Shown here in pieces: positions 8,460 to 16,967 of a stretch of 64,000 nt of DNA (position 1 is its first letter; every line of letters begins with the position of its first letter). Source of the stretch: Pelobium manganitolerans (GTDB lineage: Bacteria > Bacteroidota > Bacteroidia > Sphingobacteriales > Sphingobacteriaceae). The stretch covers positions 124,001-188,000 of the forward strand of contig NZ_MBTA01000023.1 of NCBI RefSeq assembly GCF_003609575.1, given 5' to 3'. Position numbers and translations under genes: made by a program. A model generated the notes under the pieces. The model did not search any database, was not told the origin of the DNA, and saw nothing but the letters and a program-made list of their open reading frames with translations.

Positions 8460-9140
8460 CTACTCAGAAAGCCTCCAGTTAATGGTGGCTTTTTTGTTTT
8501 GGATTAGATATGCGTTTGCCCGGCTAAAAGGTTTTGAACCAAAAAATCCCGAGTGCGCCGAAAAAGGAGAGGGATGTGCCGATTCTATAATCAAATGCTT
8601 GCTAGCATCAATCAAGGCTTTTTTTTGCCGCGCATAATTGCCCCAAAGAATAAATACCACGTGCTCTTTTAGTTCCGATACTTTGCGGATTACCTCGTCT
8701 GTAAAAACCTCCCAGCCCTGGTTTTGGTGCGAGCCTGGTTTGCCGGCACCTACCGTTAAAGTTGCATTTAACAATAAAACACCTTGTTTAGCCCAGGCGC
8801 TCAAATTTCCACTTTTGGGCTCTTTAAAATCAGGATATTCATTAGCTAATTCTTTGAAAATGTTGCGCAGGGAAGGTGGCGGTTTTATGCCGTCTTGCAC
8901 AGAGAACGAAAGTCCGTGCGCCTGTTGCGCACCATGGTAAGGGTCCTGCCCTAAAATTGCCACTTTTACTTCATCAAACGGGCAAAGTTCAAATGCGTTA
9001 AAAATATCCGAATTTCTAGGATAAACGGTTTCGCCGCGGTTTTTTTGTTCTGTTAAAAAAGCTTTTAATTTACCGAAATAAGGTTTTTCAAACTCGGCAC
9101 CAAGCACTTTTAGCCAGGATGATTCTAATTTTACAGCCAT
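8460..9140 (-). CDS. ung: Uracil-DNA glycosylase, family 1
   Basis: 226 aa, the usual length for family-1 UDG. It removes uracil from DNA and starts base-excision repair in the cytoplasm. The water-activating loop GQDPYHG (about residues 65-71), the FILWGNYA strand and the C-terminal [13 protein letters not shown] leucine/minor-groove loop are all intact. The first ATG at 9140 gives the usual N-terminus (ESSWLKVL...). It stands alone, converging on GH97 with only 14 bp between the stops, and its final codons double as that gene's terminator. Confidence 0.97.
   Translation of the reverse strand: MAVKLESSWLKVLGAEFEKPYFGKLKAFLTEQKNRGETVYPRNSDIFNAFELCPFDEVKVAILGQDPYHGAQQAHGLSFSVQDGIKPPPSLRNIFKELANEYPDFKEPKSGNLSAWAKQGVLLLNATLTVGAGKPGSHQNQGWEVFTDEVIRKVSELKEHVVFILWGNYARQKKALIDASKHLIIESAHPSPFSAHSGFFGSKPFSRANAYLIQNKKATINWRLSE
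8468..8496 (+). terminator. Intrinsic terminator for GH97, embedded in the 3' end of ung
   Basis: AAAGCC-T-CCA pairs with TGG-T-GGCTTT around a 4-5 nt loop, followed by a T-rich run (TTTTTTGTTTT) on the + strand. The GH97 stop is at 8443-8445 and the convergent ung gene ends at 8460, so the hairpin is encoded within the last codons of ung. Confidence 0.7.
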
Positions 9141-9220
9141 ATTTGTAGGGTTTTTATTGCTTTAAACCTTAAATAAACAGATATTTGCAACCACTAAAAT
9201 AGAATAATAAATACGCGGAC

Positions 9221-9781
9221 ATGCCAAATTTTATCAGAATAATTATTGCAAGTTTAATTTTAGGAGTAGCCATTACCTTAATGGTGTTTTCTCATTGGGG
9301 ATGGGGGATTCTGTTAATTTTTGTGGCTTTGCTTGTGTTTATCACTTTCATTTTTAATGAGCGGATGCTTTTAGCGCAGTGGTATTTACGTAAAGAAAAT
9401 ATGGACAAAGCCGAGCGTACGCTAATGGGCATCAAAAACTACGAGAAAGAATTGTACAAAGGCCAGTACGGTTATTACAATTTGTTAATCGGTCTTATCG
9501 AATCGCGCAAAGCGCCCATGAAATCGGAAAAATATTTTAGAAAAGCCCTGAGCTTTGGCCTGGCTATGGACCACAATATTGCGCTGGCAAACTTGAGTTT
9601 AGCTGGTGTAGAGATGGGCAAACGCAATAAACGCGAAGCACAGCGTTTGTTAAAAGAAGCCGAGAAAGCAGATAAGAATAAGCTTTTGGCCGAGCAGATT
9701 AAAATGATGAAAGGCCAAATGTCTATGTTGGACCGCACCCAGCAAGTACGTGGTGGCAAAGGCAGCTATCGTCAGTTTTAG
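9221..9781 (+). CDS. Small membrane protein with two N-terminal transmembrane helices and TPR-like tail
   Basis: 186 aa. Residues ~5-22 and ~27-44 form two hydrophobic helices with a short polar turn (SHWGWG), so the protein is anchored in the inner membrane. The remaining ~140 residues look like two to three tetratricopeptide-type helical pairs (for example MDKAERTLMGI and SEKYFRKALSFGL). The tail is basic. I do not recognise a specific function; TPR tails usually bind partner proteins. Divergent from ung with an 80-bp gap that must hold both promoters. Confidence 0.7.
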   Translation: MPNFIRIIIASLILGVAITLMVFSHWGWGILLIFVALLVFITFIFNERMLLAQWYLRKENMDKAERTLMGIKNYEKELYKGQYGYYNLLIGLIESRKAPMKSEKYFRKALSFGLAMDHNIALANLSLAGVEMGKRNKREAQRLLKEAEKADKNKLLAEQIKMMKGQMSMLDRTQQVRGGKGSYRQF

Positions 9782-9880
9782 TTATTAGTGAGTAATGGGT
9801 AGTGATAAAGACCGTTTTCTTAGGTCTTTAGTCTTTACTCCTTATTCTTTGCTCTTTGTTCTTTACTCCTTATTCCTTCT
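9782..9880. repeat. Low-complexity spacer with CTTTACTCCTTATTC word repeats
   Basis: The spacer contains TTAGTTATTAGTGAGTAATGGGTAGTG and then repeats of the words CTTTACTCCTTATTC, CTTTGCTCTTTG and CTTTACTCCTTATTCC. It resembles other word-repeat spacers in the window (35886-36120, 42911-43020, 45536-45735). Not coding. Confidence 0.5.
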
Positions 9881-10747
9881 TCAGGCAAATTTCTTAGATC
9901 CGGCTACGCAGGCAATTACGCCCAACGTAATGATAATCATAAGTGTGCTTACATGCTCGTGCAAAACGCCAGCGGCTATGCCTAAGCCAAAAAACGGTTG
10001 CAGTAATTGCAGCTGACTTATGGATGCAATACCTCCCTGGGCCATTCCTTTATACCAAAATATAAAGCCAACAAACATACTAAACACCGAAACGTACAGC
10101 AATCCGCCCCAAGCCGCTAAAGAAATATGGGTAGCAGTGTTGGGTAAAAAATAAAAAGTTAAGGGCAGCATAATAGGTAAACTAATCACCAAGCACCATG
10201 ATATCACCTGCCAGCCTCCCAGTGTTTTAGCTAAGCTTGCACCTTCGGCGTAGCCTAAGCCGCAAGTAATAATGGCAAGCAACATCAAGCCATTGCCTAA
10301 AGCTGATGTGGAAAAGCCTTGCAAAACGGCAAAACCCACAACAAGCGTAGCACCCACCGCCGAAAATAACCAGAATGCAGGTTTCGGTTTTTCGCCGTGG
10401 CGCCATACGCCAAAACTGGCGGTAGCTAAAGGCAGCAAACCTAAAAATACGATTGAATTGGCCGAGGTGATATATTGTAGCGCCAAAGCACTGAACAACG
10501 GAAAGCCTAACACCACACCAAAAGCTGTAAGTGCGAGTTTGCCTAAATCAGTTGTATTCGGTTTTTTTTGTTTGCCTATAAGTAACACCGCCAAAGCAAT
10601 TAAGCCTGCAATACTTGCGCGGGCAACAGTTACAAAATATGGGTTTAAATCGATAACGGCGAGGCGGGTGGCAGGTAACGAGCCACTAAAAATAAGAACA
10701 CCGATAAATCCATTGATCCAACCTTTGGAAACAGTAGAAGGGGGCAT
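9881..10747 (-). CDS. EamA (DMT superfamily) transporter
   Basis: 288 aa with about ten hydrophobic helices arranged as two EamA repeats, the standard size for the drug/metabolite transporter superfamily. An inner-membrane exporter or permease; substrates in this family range from amino acids to drugs and cannot be told from sequence. Features seen: SGSLPATRLAVIDLNPYFVTVARASIAG in the first repeat is the classical EamA entry, and the second repeat contains SMFVGFIFWYKGMAQGG. The C-terminus is a short basic tail (GSKKFA). Single gene, convergent with the TPR protein. Confidence 0.88.
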   Translation of the reverse strand: MPPSTVSKGWINGFIGVLIFSGSLPATRLAVIDLNPYFVTVARASIAGLIALAVLLIGKQKKPNTTDLGKLALTAFGVVLGFPLFSALALQYITSANSIVFLGLLPLATASFGVWRHGEKPKPAFWLFSAVGATLVVGFAVLQGFSTSALGNGLMLLAIITCGLGYAEGASLAKTLGGWQVISWCLVISLPIMLPLTFYFLPNTATHISLAAWGGLLYVSVFSMFVGFIFWYKGMAQGGIASISQLQLLQPFFGLGIAAGVLHEHVSTLMIIITLGVIACVAGSKKFA

Positions 10748-10908
10748 TTGGCAAATGTAAAAATCTGAGCCAATGAAATCAACATCAATCCGCTACAATC
10801 AGCTCTATTTCGTGTGCTTAAATAGCACCACATCACCGCAAAAAACAACCTTCATTTAGCAAATGCTTATGAGGGCTGGCTTTATCATATCAAAAGCAAA
10901 ACGAAAAC

Positions 10909-11979
10909 CTAAAAGGTCTGATTAACGATAAGGTTAATCTTCTCGTCCAATTCCTCGGTGGCATCCTTCATTTTTTGTAAGATGTCTTTATCGGCTTTAT
11001 AATTTTCGTTTTCGATGATTTCCATTAACCCAAGTATGGAAGAAACGGGTTTGCGGAGTTCGTGCGATTGCATCCATGCAATCTGTTTCAAAGCTAGCTC
11101 TTGTCGATAAAGTTTTTGCTCTTGGGAAACTTGTTGCGAGATGTCCGAAGCGTTAAAAGAAACACCTATAATCTGCCCTTCTTTGTCTTTTGCCGGTCCG
11201 TAAGTCACATGCCACCATGACGGGCCTTCTGAAGTTTCGATAAATTTCTCAATGGCAATGCGCTCGCCAGCCACACACCTCTTAAAATTAATGATGAAGT
11301 CGTTCGCGTAATCAGCAAAAAAAGTGGTGGCGGCAACGCCTTTTTTCATGCTTGGCCCAAAAGACTCTTTTGCTTTGTTGTTGTATGCTGCAATGTTCAT
11401 GTCTAAATCAATCAAAAGATGGATCGAGCTGGATGCGTCGAAAAAAGACCGAAGTTTATTGGTCGAATCTTTCGCTTTAATGTAAAGCTCTTTCAAAATA
11501 CGTAGGCTGTTATCAAACTCTAACAAATGGATAATCTGTTTGGATAAAATATCTAGCATCTGCAATTGGTAGCCTTCCAGTTTGCGCGGTTTACGGTCTG
11601 TCACACAAAGGCTTCCTAAACAATGCCCGTCTAGAGTAGTTAACGGGATGCCGGCGTAAAAGCGGACTTTAATACCCTCTTTTGCTAGTGGCTGGGCATT
11701 AAAACGTGCATCTTTCCTGGCATCCTCAATAACCACACTTTCTTTTGTTTTAATTACCAAATCGCAAAAGGCATTTTCGCGGGGCGAGTTTTCTAAAGCG
11801 GTGCCTACCTTAAAACGCACATGCTGAGTATCGTGGTTTAATAAGGTAATGAGAGCGACAGGTGTATTACACACTTTAGCCGTTAATGCTGTAATCTCCT
11901 TCAACTGCGCTTCTTTTTCTATTTCCAGCTCTAGGAAACGGTTTACCTGCATCAATCGTTCTAATTCTTTAAAAGGCAT
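10909..11979 (-). CDS. GAF-PAS-HisKA sensory protein lacking an ATPase domain
   Basis: 356 aa. Order: short N-terminal coiled region (1-25), GAF domain (about 25-165, with the NTPVALITL and GIPL...CLGSLCV signatures), PAS domain (about 180-285), then a HisKA dimerisation helix with an H-box (MQSHELRKPVSSILGLMEI). The protein stops about 45 residues after the H-box, with no N, G1 or G2 boxes. The downstream 160 bp cannot hold a HATPase domain, so this is not simply a frameshift nearby. It has a possible phospho-accepting His but cannot phosphorylate itself; it may accept phosphate from, or heterodimerise with, another kinase. Cytosolic: no membrane helices. Confidence 0.85.
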   Translation of the reverse strand: MPFKELERLMQVNRFLELEIEKEAQLKEITALTAKVCNTPVALITLLNHDTQHVRFKVGTALENSPRENAFCDLVIKTKESVVIEDARKDARFNAQPLAKEGIKVRFYAGIPLTTLDGHCLGSLCVTDRKPRKLEGYQLQMLDILSKQIIHLLEFDNSLRILKELYIKAKDSTNKLRSFFDASSSIHLLIDLDMNIAAYNNKAKESFGPSMKKGVAATTFFADYANDFIINFKRCVAGERIAIEKFIETSEGPSWWHVTYGPAKDKEGQIIGVSFNASDISQQVSQEQKLYRQELALKQIAWMQSHELRKPVSSILGLMEIIENENYKADKDILQKMKDATEELDEKINLIVNQTF

Positions 11980-12191
11980 TTTCTTATGTCTGTAAGGATG
12001 CCTGTTTTGCGAACAGCCAACGGCAATGAAGTTAATTAGAATTCGGTGAAATTTTAAAACATTTTTAACCCTTTATTTAAACAAACTTAATTTTAAACCG
12101 AAAGTTGACCGTTTATTACTCGTTATGTCCCAAGTGTTTTACGCTTGATACCGCTTAGGTAAATGTTATCATTCTATTCAAGCCTTTTATT

Positions 12192-12823
12192 TTATCCCAT
12201 TAATTCATGTATCAACTTATCAAAATCTGCTTTAAGCTGGGCATAATTTTCTTCCAATTGCGCAACACGTGATTCCAATTCGCTTACAGATTTTCGAGCA
12301 GGTTCTGCAACAAAATCGTCTTCATCAGAAATTTCCGGCTCTCCGGCAAATAAATGGGCATAGCGTGCTTCTTTTTGTCCGGCTCGCTTGGGCAGTTGAA
12401 CAATATATGGCGGTTCTACGGAGGCTAACTGTTCTAAAACTTCATGCACGTTATCTAAACTTTCAAATTCATAAAGCCTGCCCGCGTTACTGTTAATTTC
12501 CCCGGGCGTTAAAGGGCCTCGTAAAAATAGCAGGCACATTACTGCAACTTGCGCCGGAACTACCGGATAAACGATAGCGAAATTATGTTTGTATTTTGTT
12601 GCACGACTGCTTCCGCCGGTTGCGGTGGATGTTAAACCTTTTTTCTTTAAGCTATCCAACGCTAAAACAACGGTTTCCGCGAGCTTTTTTGGTTGCATGC
12701 CGCCGTTAGTGCGTTTAATGTCATCGGATAATAATCCGGCGTGGTTTTGCTTTTCTCCATCAAGGCGCCCAACACGCGGATTTCTTGGCTGTTTAAAATA
12801 GGTAAGGTTTTGTTTTGGTCCAT
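12192..12823 (-). pseudogene. yceH-type (DUF480) gene disrupted by a small frameshifting deletion
   Basis: The native start is the ATG at 12823 (minus strand): [33 protein letters not shown] continues to [12 protein letters not shown], matching the N-terminus of the YceH/DUF480 winged-helix family, but hits TAG at 12664-12662. The rest of the family ([15 protein letters not shown] onward to the C-terminal coiled coil) continues in the neighbouring frame from about 12677 to the stop at 12192. By comparison with E. coli YceH, 8-9 residues (the EPVMNLSES part) are missing at the junction, so roughly 25-28 bases were lost, not a multiple of three. A fragment starting at the ATG at 12698 (168 aa) could still be made, without the first winged helix. 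The gene is 23 bp downstream of an MFS gene. Confidence 0.82.
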
Positions 12824-12846
12824 GGTGTAACAATTGAAAGCCTAAG

Positions 12847-13998
12847 CTAAACAATTTCGCGCGGACGGATAAATTTCTGAAACAATAGATGTGCAATTGG
12901 TGCAATCATAATTCCCGCTGCTGCAAAAAGCGCGAAAGATACTCTAAGATTTAAGGCGTGAGATATATATCCGATGATTGGCGGGCCAATCAACATCCCA
13001 GAAATGGTGTAGGTGGTAATGATAGATAAGGCCATGCCCGGGGCATATTTGTCCGATTTTCCGGCTAAGGCGTAGGTCATAGGCACCACGGAAGCGGTAC
13101 CCGCACCCACAAAAGCAAAACCAATTAAACCCGCCCAAAAATACGGCAAGGCAATAGAAAGTATAATGCCCGAAAAAATAAGCCCGGCGCTGAGCATGTA
13201 GTTGCGGTACATGCCAATTTTAGCTATAATAGTTCCGGATAAAAAGCGGAAACCGGCCATAAACGTCATGAAGGTAAGGAAGCCATAAGTGAATATCGGC
13301 GTTTGTATTACTTCTTTAAAATATACGCCGCTCCAGTCAAACATTCCTCCTTCGCAAACCGCGGCACAAAAAGCCAACAAGCCTAGCATAAAAATGTAAG
13401 GATCCGGTTTGCCGATGATGATTTTATTGCCTTTTTCGGGTTTATCGTTTCTGATGAGATAGGGATAGGCAAATGCGCATGCAATGATGACTAAAATTGC
13501 GATGGCGATTAAATGAACCTGAATGCTTACCTGATATTTTAGCAGGAAAGTAGTCAAGGCGGCGCCTACGATGCCTCCGGCGCTCCACAAACCGTGGAAG
13601 GTGCCCAAAATGTTTCTGGAAAACAGCTTTTGAAGATTTACTCCTTGAGTGTTTAGCGATAAGTTGAGCGTACGTGTGGTAAACGCGTAGGCAGATATCC
13701 CAACAGACAGTAAAAAAATAGAATTTGCATTTCCTATCAGCATCAGCGAAAGCGCATTGATGAAAATAGATACTATCAAAGGTTTCCGGCTGTTAAAGCG
13801 CGAAACTAACCATCCCGAAAAAGGCAGGCTAACCATAGAGCTGATAGGCATCAGAATCAGTAACGAACCGAGTTCAGCATCATTTAGTTGGAAATTTGCC
13901 TTAATATTTGGAATGCGCGATGCCCAAGTTGCAAAACTAACGCCTATGAAAAAGAAAATTAAACCGATAAAAGCTCGTTGATGCTTAGAAGATGGCAT
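12847..13998 (-). CDS. Major facilitator superfamily transporter
   Basis: 383 aa with twelve hydrophobic segments. The start MPSSKHQRAFIGLIFFFIGV leads directly into helix 1, followed by TWASRIPNIK, the pattern of the YbjJ/FucP-like MFS group. The loop between helices 2 and 3 (GWLVSRFNSRKPL) is the MFS A-motif region. The substrate is unknown; relatives move sugars or small hydrophobic compounds. It is 23 bp upstream of the yceH remnant on the same strand, so the two were probably one operon. Confidence 0.87.
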   Translation of the reverse strand: MPSSKHQRAFIGLIFFFIGVSFATWASRIPNIKANFQLNDAELGSLLILMPISSMVSLPFSGWLVSRFNSRKPLIVSIFINALSLMLIGNANSIFLLSVGISAYAFTTRTLNLSLNTQGVNLQKLFSRNILGTFHGLWSAGGIVGAALTTFLLKYQVSIQVHLIAIAILVIIACAFAYPYLIRNDKPEKGNKIIIGKPDPYIFMLGLLAFCAAVCEGGMFDWSGVYFKEVIQTPIFTYGFLTFMTFMAGFRFLSGTIIAKIGMYRNYMLSAGLIFSGIILSIALPYFWAGLIGFAFVGAGTASVVPMTYALAGKSDKYAPGMALSIITTYTISGMLIGPPIIGYISHALNLRVSFALFAAAGIMIAPIAHLLFQKFIRPREIV

Positions 13999-14052
13999 GT
14001 GAAATTTTTTGCAAATATCTTCTTTTTACGCAAAGCAAAAGTCTTTTTTTGG

Positions 14053-15966
14053 TCAATCTGCCTCTACCGCCGCTTTGTACATATGGTCGATATAATCAGC
14101 GTATTTTTTCTCGATCACCTTACGTTTTGGTTTTAAAGTAGGAGTAATATCGCCATCTTCAATGGTAAAAGGGTTACGCTTGATGATGAAATTTTTGATA
14201 CGTTCAAACTTCGCCAGCTCGGGCGAAAGCTTTCGGATGTCTTCTCCAAACCATTTAACAATCTGCTCGTCATCAATAAATAAATCGGGCTTGTTAAAAA
14301 ATGCCTCGTCTAAGTTGAAAGCTTCCTGCATCGTCTCGCGACTTGGAGTTATAATAGCAGTTACATATTCGCGCTTATCGCCAATCAAGAAAATGCTCTC
14401 AATTTTAGGGCTTTTTAAGTAGGTGTTTTCAACCGGGGTTGGATAAATGTTTTTGCCATAAGCATTCACCAACATATTTTTAATACGATCGGTAATCTGC
14501 AAGTTCCCTTTGTAAAAACGCCCAACGTCGCCAGTGTGGAACCAACCGTCGGCATCTATTACCTCAGCTGTTTCCTGTGGCTTGTTCCAATAGCCGCGCA
14601 TTACGCAATGCCCGCGCACGCAAATCTCGCCTTCATCACATTGGAAAGCCTCATTAAATGTTTCGTGGGTTTGTATACTGATGAACTTTTTGGTCTCTAC
14701 ATCTTGTATGCCTACTTCTATACCGGGAATCACTCTACCCACCGTTCCGTAAACTTGACGGTGATACTCCGTTACCGACATTACCGGCGAAGTTTCCGTT
14801 AAGCCGAAACCTTCTAATATTTTAATGCCTAAATCGCCAAAAAACTCCCCAACATTTTTAGGCAAAGCTGCGCCACCAGAAATCATAAATTTTAACCGGC
14901 CGCCGGTTTTCTCCTTTATTTTGCTAAAAACCAGCTTCTCTGCCAAGGCATGTTTGGCCTGCATAATTAAGCCGGGCTTATTGCCCGTTTCTTTTAGCTG
15001 CCGGTAATTTTTGCCGGTTTCTAAGGCCCATAAAAATATTTTTGCTTTGGTGCCTCCGCCAGCTGTTCCGCTTTTGATGGCTTTATCGTGTATTTTCTCT
15101 AGCAGCCGGGGCACGCAAGACATCACCGTTGGTTTAACCTCGCCCATGTTTTTCGCCAATAGCTCTAAACTTTGCGCAAAAGCTATTTTACAGCCCATTG
15201 CACAGCAAACATGATAAGTTGCAGTGCGCTCAAAAACGTGGGATAGCGGTAAAAACGAAAGGAAAGTTTCGTGATGGCCGATCACCGGAATTTGTTGCAG
15301 GCAAACTTTCACATTCTCTACAAAATTTGCGTGTGTAAGCATCACACCTTTGGGTGTACCGGTGGTGCCGGAAGTATAAATTAACCCCGAAAGGTCTGAT
15401 GCCTGCACCTGCGCGCGTCTTTTCTCAATTTCTTCGCGATATTTTTCTAAATTATTTTTTCCTTCGGCAATTACGTTGCTTAAGCTGATGATGCCTGCAT
15501 TGACTTTATTGTTGCCCACAATTTTTTGGAAATCGTCAAAAGCCGGAATTATCCTAACCAATTCTGAGCAGTGGTTAGCAATTTTTAAAATCTTTTTCAA
15601 CAGAAAAGGATTGCCAACTAAAATTGTCTTTGCGCCAGAATCAATTAAAATGTATTCAATTTCTGCTTCAGATAGGGTGGGGTAAATAGAAGTATTAACT
15701 GCACCAATTTGTTGCAACGCTTGGTCGTAATAAACATAGTCTGGGCCATTCTCAATAATGAAGGCAATACGGTCGCCTTTGCAAATGCCCATCTCTAAAA
15801 AGTATGCGCTAATTGCATCTGCATTGGCTAGGGTGGTTTCAAAAGAAATTTCCTCCCAAACTTCTTTTTCTTTTCTGATTAAAAAAGTGTCAGTAGCCGA
15901 ATGGATATTTTTTACCACGTTTCTTAAAAGCTGTGGTACGGTTGTCAAAGTAGAAATACTGCTCAT
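14053..15966 (-). CDS. Long-chain fatty acid-CoA ligase (AMP-binding enzyme)
   Basis: 637 aa, the length of the FAA1/ACSBG-like long-chain acyl-CoA synthetases common in Bacteroidota. It activates fatty acids through acyl-AMP to acyl-CoA on the cytoplasmic face of the membrane. The AMP-binding loop YTSGTTGTPKG (about residues 196-206), the EGFGLTETSP motif, the GWFHTGDVG hinge and the C-terminal KNMLVNAYGKNI motif are complete. The large inserted lid (AGGGTKAKIFLWALETG) is typical of long-chain enzymes. Single gene with an isc terminator immediately upstream. Confidence 0.92.
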   Translation of the reverse strand: MSSISTLTTVPQLLRNVVKNIHSATDTFLIRKEKEVWEEISFETTLANADAISAYFLEMGICKGDRIAFIIENGPDYVYYDQALQQIGAVNTSIYPTLSEAEIEYILIDSGAKTILVGNPFLLKKILKIANHCSELVRIIPAFDDFQKIVGNNKVNAGIISLSNVIAEGKNNLEKYREEIEKRRAQVQASDLSGLIYTSGTTGTPKGVMLTHANFVENVKVCLQQIPVIGHHETFLSFLPLSHVFERTATYHVCCAMGCKIAFAQSLELLAKNMGEVKPTVMSCVPRLLEKIHDKAIKSGTAGGGTKAKIFLWALETGKNYRQLKETGNKPGLIMQAKHALAEKLVFSKIKEKTGGRLKFMISGGAALPKNVGEFFGDLGIKILEGFGLTETSPVMSVTEYHRQVYGTVGRVIPGIEVGIQDVETKKFISIQTHETFNEAFQCDEGEICVRGHCVMRGYWNKPQETAEVIDADGWFHTGDVGRFYKGNLQITDRIKNMLVNAYGKNIYPTPVENTYLKSPKIESIFLIGDKREYVTAIITPSRETMQEAFNLDEAFFNKPDLFIDDEQIVKWFGEDIRKLSPELAKFERIKNFIIKRNPFTIEDGDITPTLKPKRKVIEKKYADYIDHMYKAAVEAD

Positions 15967-16020
15967 TATTTGCCTACGCGGTTGCCTAATATTAATTTAA
16001 CAATATCCGCTAAAATAAAT

Positions 16021-16050
16021 AAAAAAACAAAGGCGCCTTTTGGGCGCCTT
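16021..16050 (-). terminator. Intrinsic terminator after the isc genes
   Basis: AAGGCGCC (16030-16037) pairs with GGCGCCTT (16043-16050) around TTTTG; on the minus strand the stem is followed by a T run (A run at 16021-16027 on +). It lies between iscA (ends 16074) and the start of the acyl-CoA ligase. Confidence 0.85.
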
Positions 16051-16073
16051 AAATTTTATATAACAGCTTGGTT

Positions 16074-16400
16074 TTAAACCGAGAAGCTCTCGCCACATCC
16101 GCAGGTGCGGGATGCGTTGGGGTTAACAAAGTTGAAGCCCTTTCCGTTTAAACCATCAGAAAAATCAAGTTCTGTGCCGGCCAAATAAAGAAAAGATTTC
16201 ATATCTAACACAATTTTTAAGCCTTTATCTTCAAACTCTTGATCACCTTTTTGGGCTTCGTTATCAAAATCCATGTTATAAGATAAACCAGAACAACCGC
16301 CGCCTTTTACCGATACGCGGAGAAAGTACGATTCGTCCAGGCCAGCGTCCCTCATCAGTTCATCAACCTTACTTTTTGCCTTATCTGTTATTGTTACCAT
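16074..16400 (-). CDS. iscA: A-type iron-sulfur carrier/assembly protein (HesB/IscA family)
   Basis: 108 aa from the ATG at 16400 (MVTITDKAK); an upstream in-frame start at 16463 would add unrelated residues and is rejected. The three conserved cysteines are present: GGGCSGLSY (about residue 40) and the C-terminal CGCG motif (TCGCGESF). It receives or carries Fe-S clusters in the cytoplasm. It follows iscU after 83 bp and the trio reads iscS-iscU-iscA, with no iscR, hscA/hscB or fdx nearby. The spacer contains the words GAGTATTGAG / CGTATTGAGTATAGAG, like other repeat-word spacers in the window. Confidence 0.95.
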   Translation of the reverse strand: MVTITDKAKSKVDELMRDAGLDESYFLRVSVKGGGCSGLSYNMDFDNEAQKGDQEFEDKGLKIVLDMKSFLYLAGTELDFSDGLNGKGFNFVNPNASRTCGCGESFSV

Positions 16401-16483
16401 TTTTTTTGAGTATTGAGATTTGCGTATTGAGTATAGAGCCATTTGCAAAGTCGCAATACGCACTACTCATATCGCAAATACAA

Positions 16484-16897
16484 TTAGTGGTGCGATTTCT
16501 CCAATTCAATAGCTTCCATACCGTTTTTCACGCGGTAGTCGTTAATTGCAGATTTAATTGCGTCTTCTGCCAATACCGAGCAGTGGATTTTCACCGGTGG
16601 CAAAGCCAATTCTTCCACAATATCCATATTATCGATAGTTAAAGCGTCGTCTATTGTTTTTCCTTTTAACCACTCTGTAGCTAACGAAGACGATGCAATT
16701 GCCGAGCCACAACCAAATGTTTTAAACTTTGCGTCGGTAATTACCTGGTTTTCGTCTACCTCAATTTGCAAACGCATCACGTCGCCACATTCCGGGGCGC
16801 CTACCAAACCTGTTCCAACGCTTTGTTTAGCCTTATCAAGCGTTCCTACGTTTCTTGGGTTGCTGTAATGATCTATTACCTTATCTGAATATGCCAT
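16484..16897 (-). CDS. iscU: Iron-sulfur cluster scaffold protein
   Basis: 137 aa. Three cluster-ligand cysteines are visible: PECGDVM (about residue 38), TFGCGSAIASSS (about 63) and KIHCSVLAEDA (about 107). The chaperone-recognition motif in this position reads LPPVKIHCS, the usual LPPVK. It assembles [2Fe-2S] and [4Fe-4S] clusters using sulfur from IscS. It begins MAYSDKVIDHYSNPRNVG and is preceded by an unusually strong Shine-Dalgarno. Operon with iscS upstream (70-bp gap) and iscA downstream. Confidence 0.97.
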   Translation of the reverse strand: MAYSDKVIDHYSNPRNVGTLDKAKQSVGTGLVGAPECGDVMRLQIEVDENQVITDAKFKTFGCGSAIASSSLATEWLKGKTIDDALTIDNMDIVEELALPPVKIHCSVLAEDAIKSAINDYRVKNGMEAIELEKSHH

Positions 16898-16904
16898 AAC
16901 TTTA

Positions 16905-16913
16905 TCCTCCTTT
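16905..16913 (-). promoter_or_regulatory. Strong Shine-Dalgarno site upstream of iscU
   Basis: On the minus strand AAAGGAGGA lies 7-8 nt before the iscU ATG. Most genes in this window have no such motif, as is usual in Bacteroidota, so this exception may mark a highly translated gene. Confidence 0.6.
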
Positions 16914-16967
16914 TCCGCTCCTTGGAGCTTATTTTTTAATTTTAATTTTATTACTTTTTATTTCTTC

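Noticed and set aside
10272-10760. 162-aa open frame on + opposite the EamA gene
   Set aside because: Antisense shadow: no signal, no motif, and the minus-strand EamA gene is clearly real over the same bases.
12823-12905. A longer yceH reading frame starting at 12905
   Set aside because: That start lies inside the MFS gene and the residues do not match the family; the true N-terminus is in another frame from 12823.
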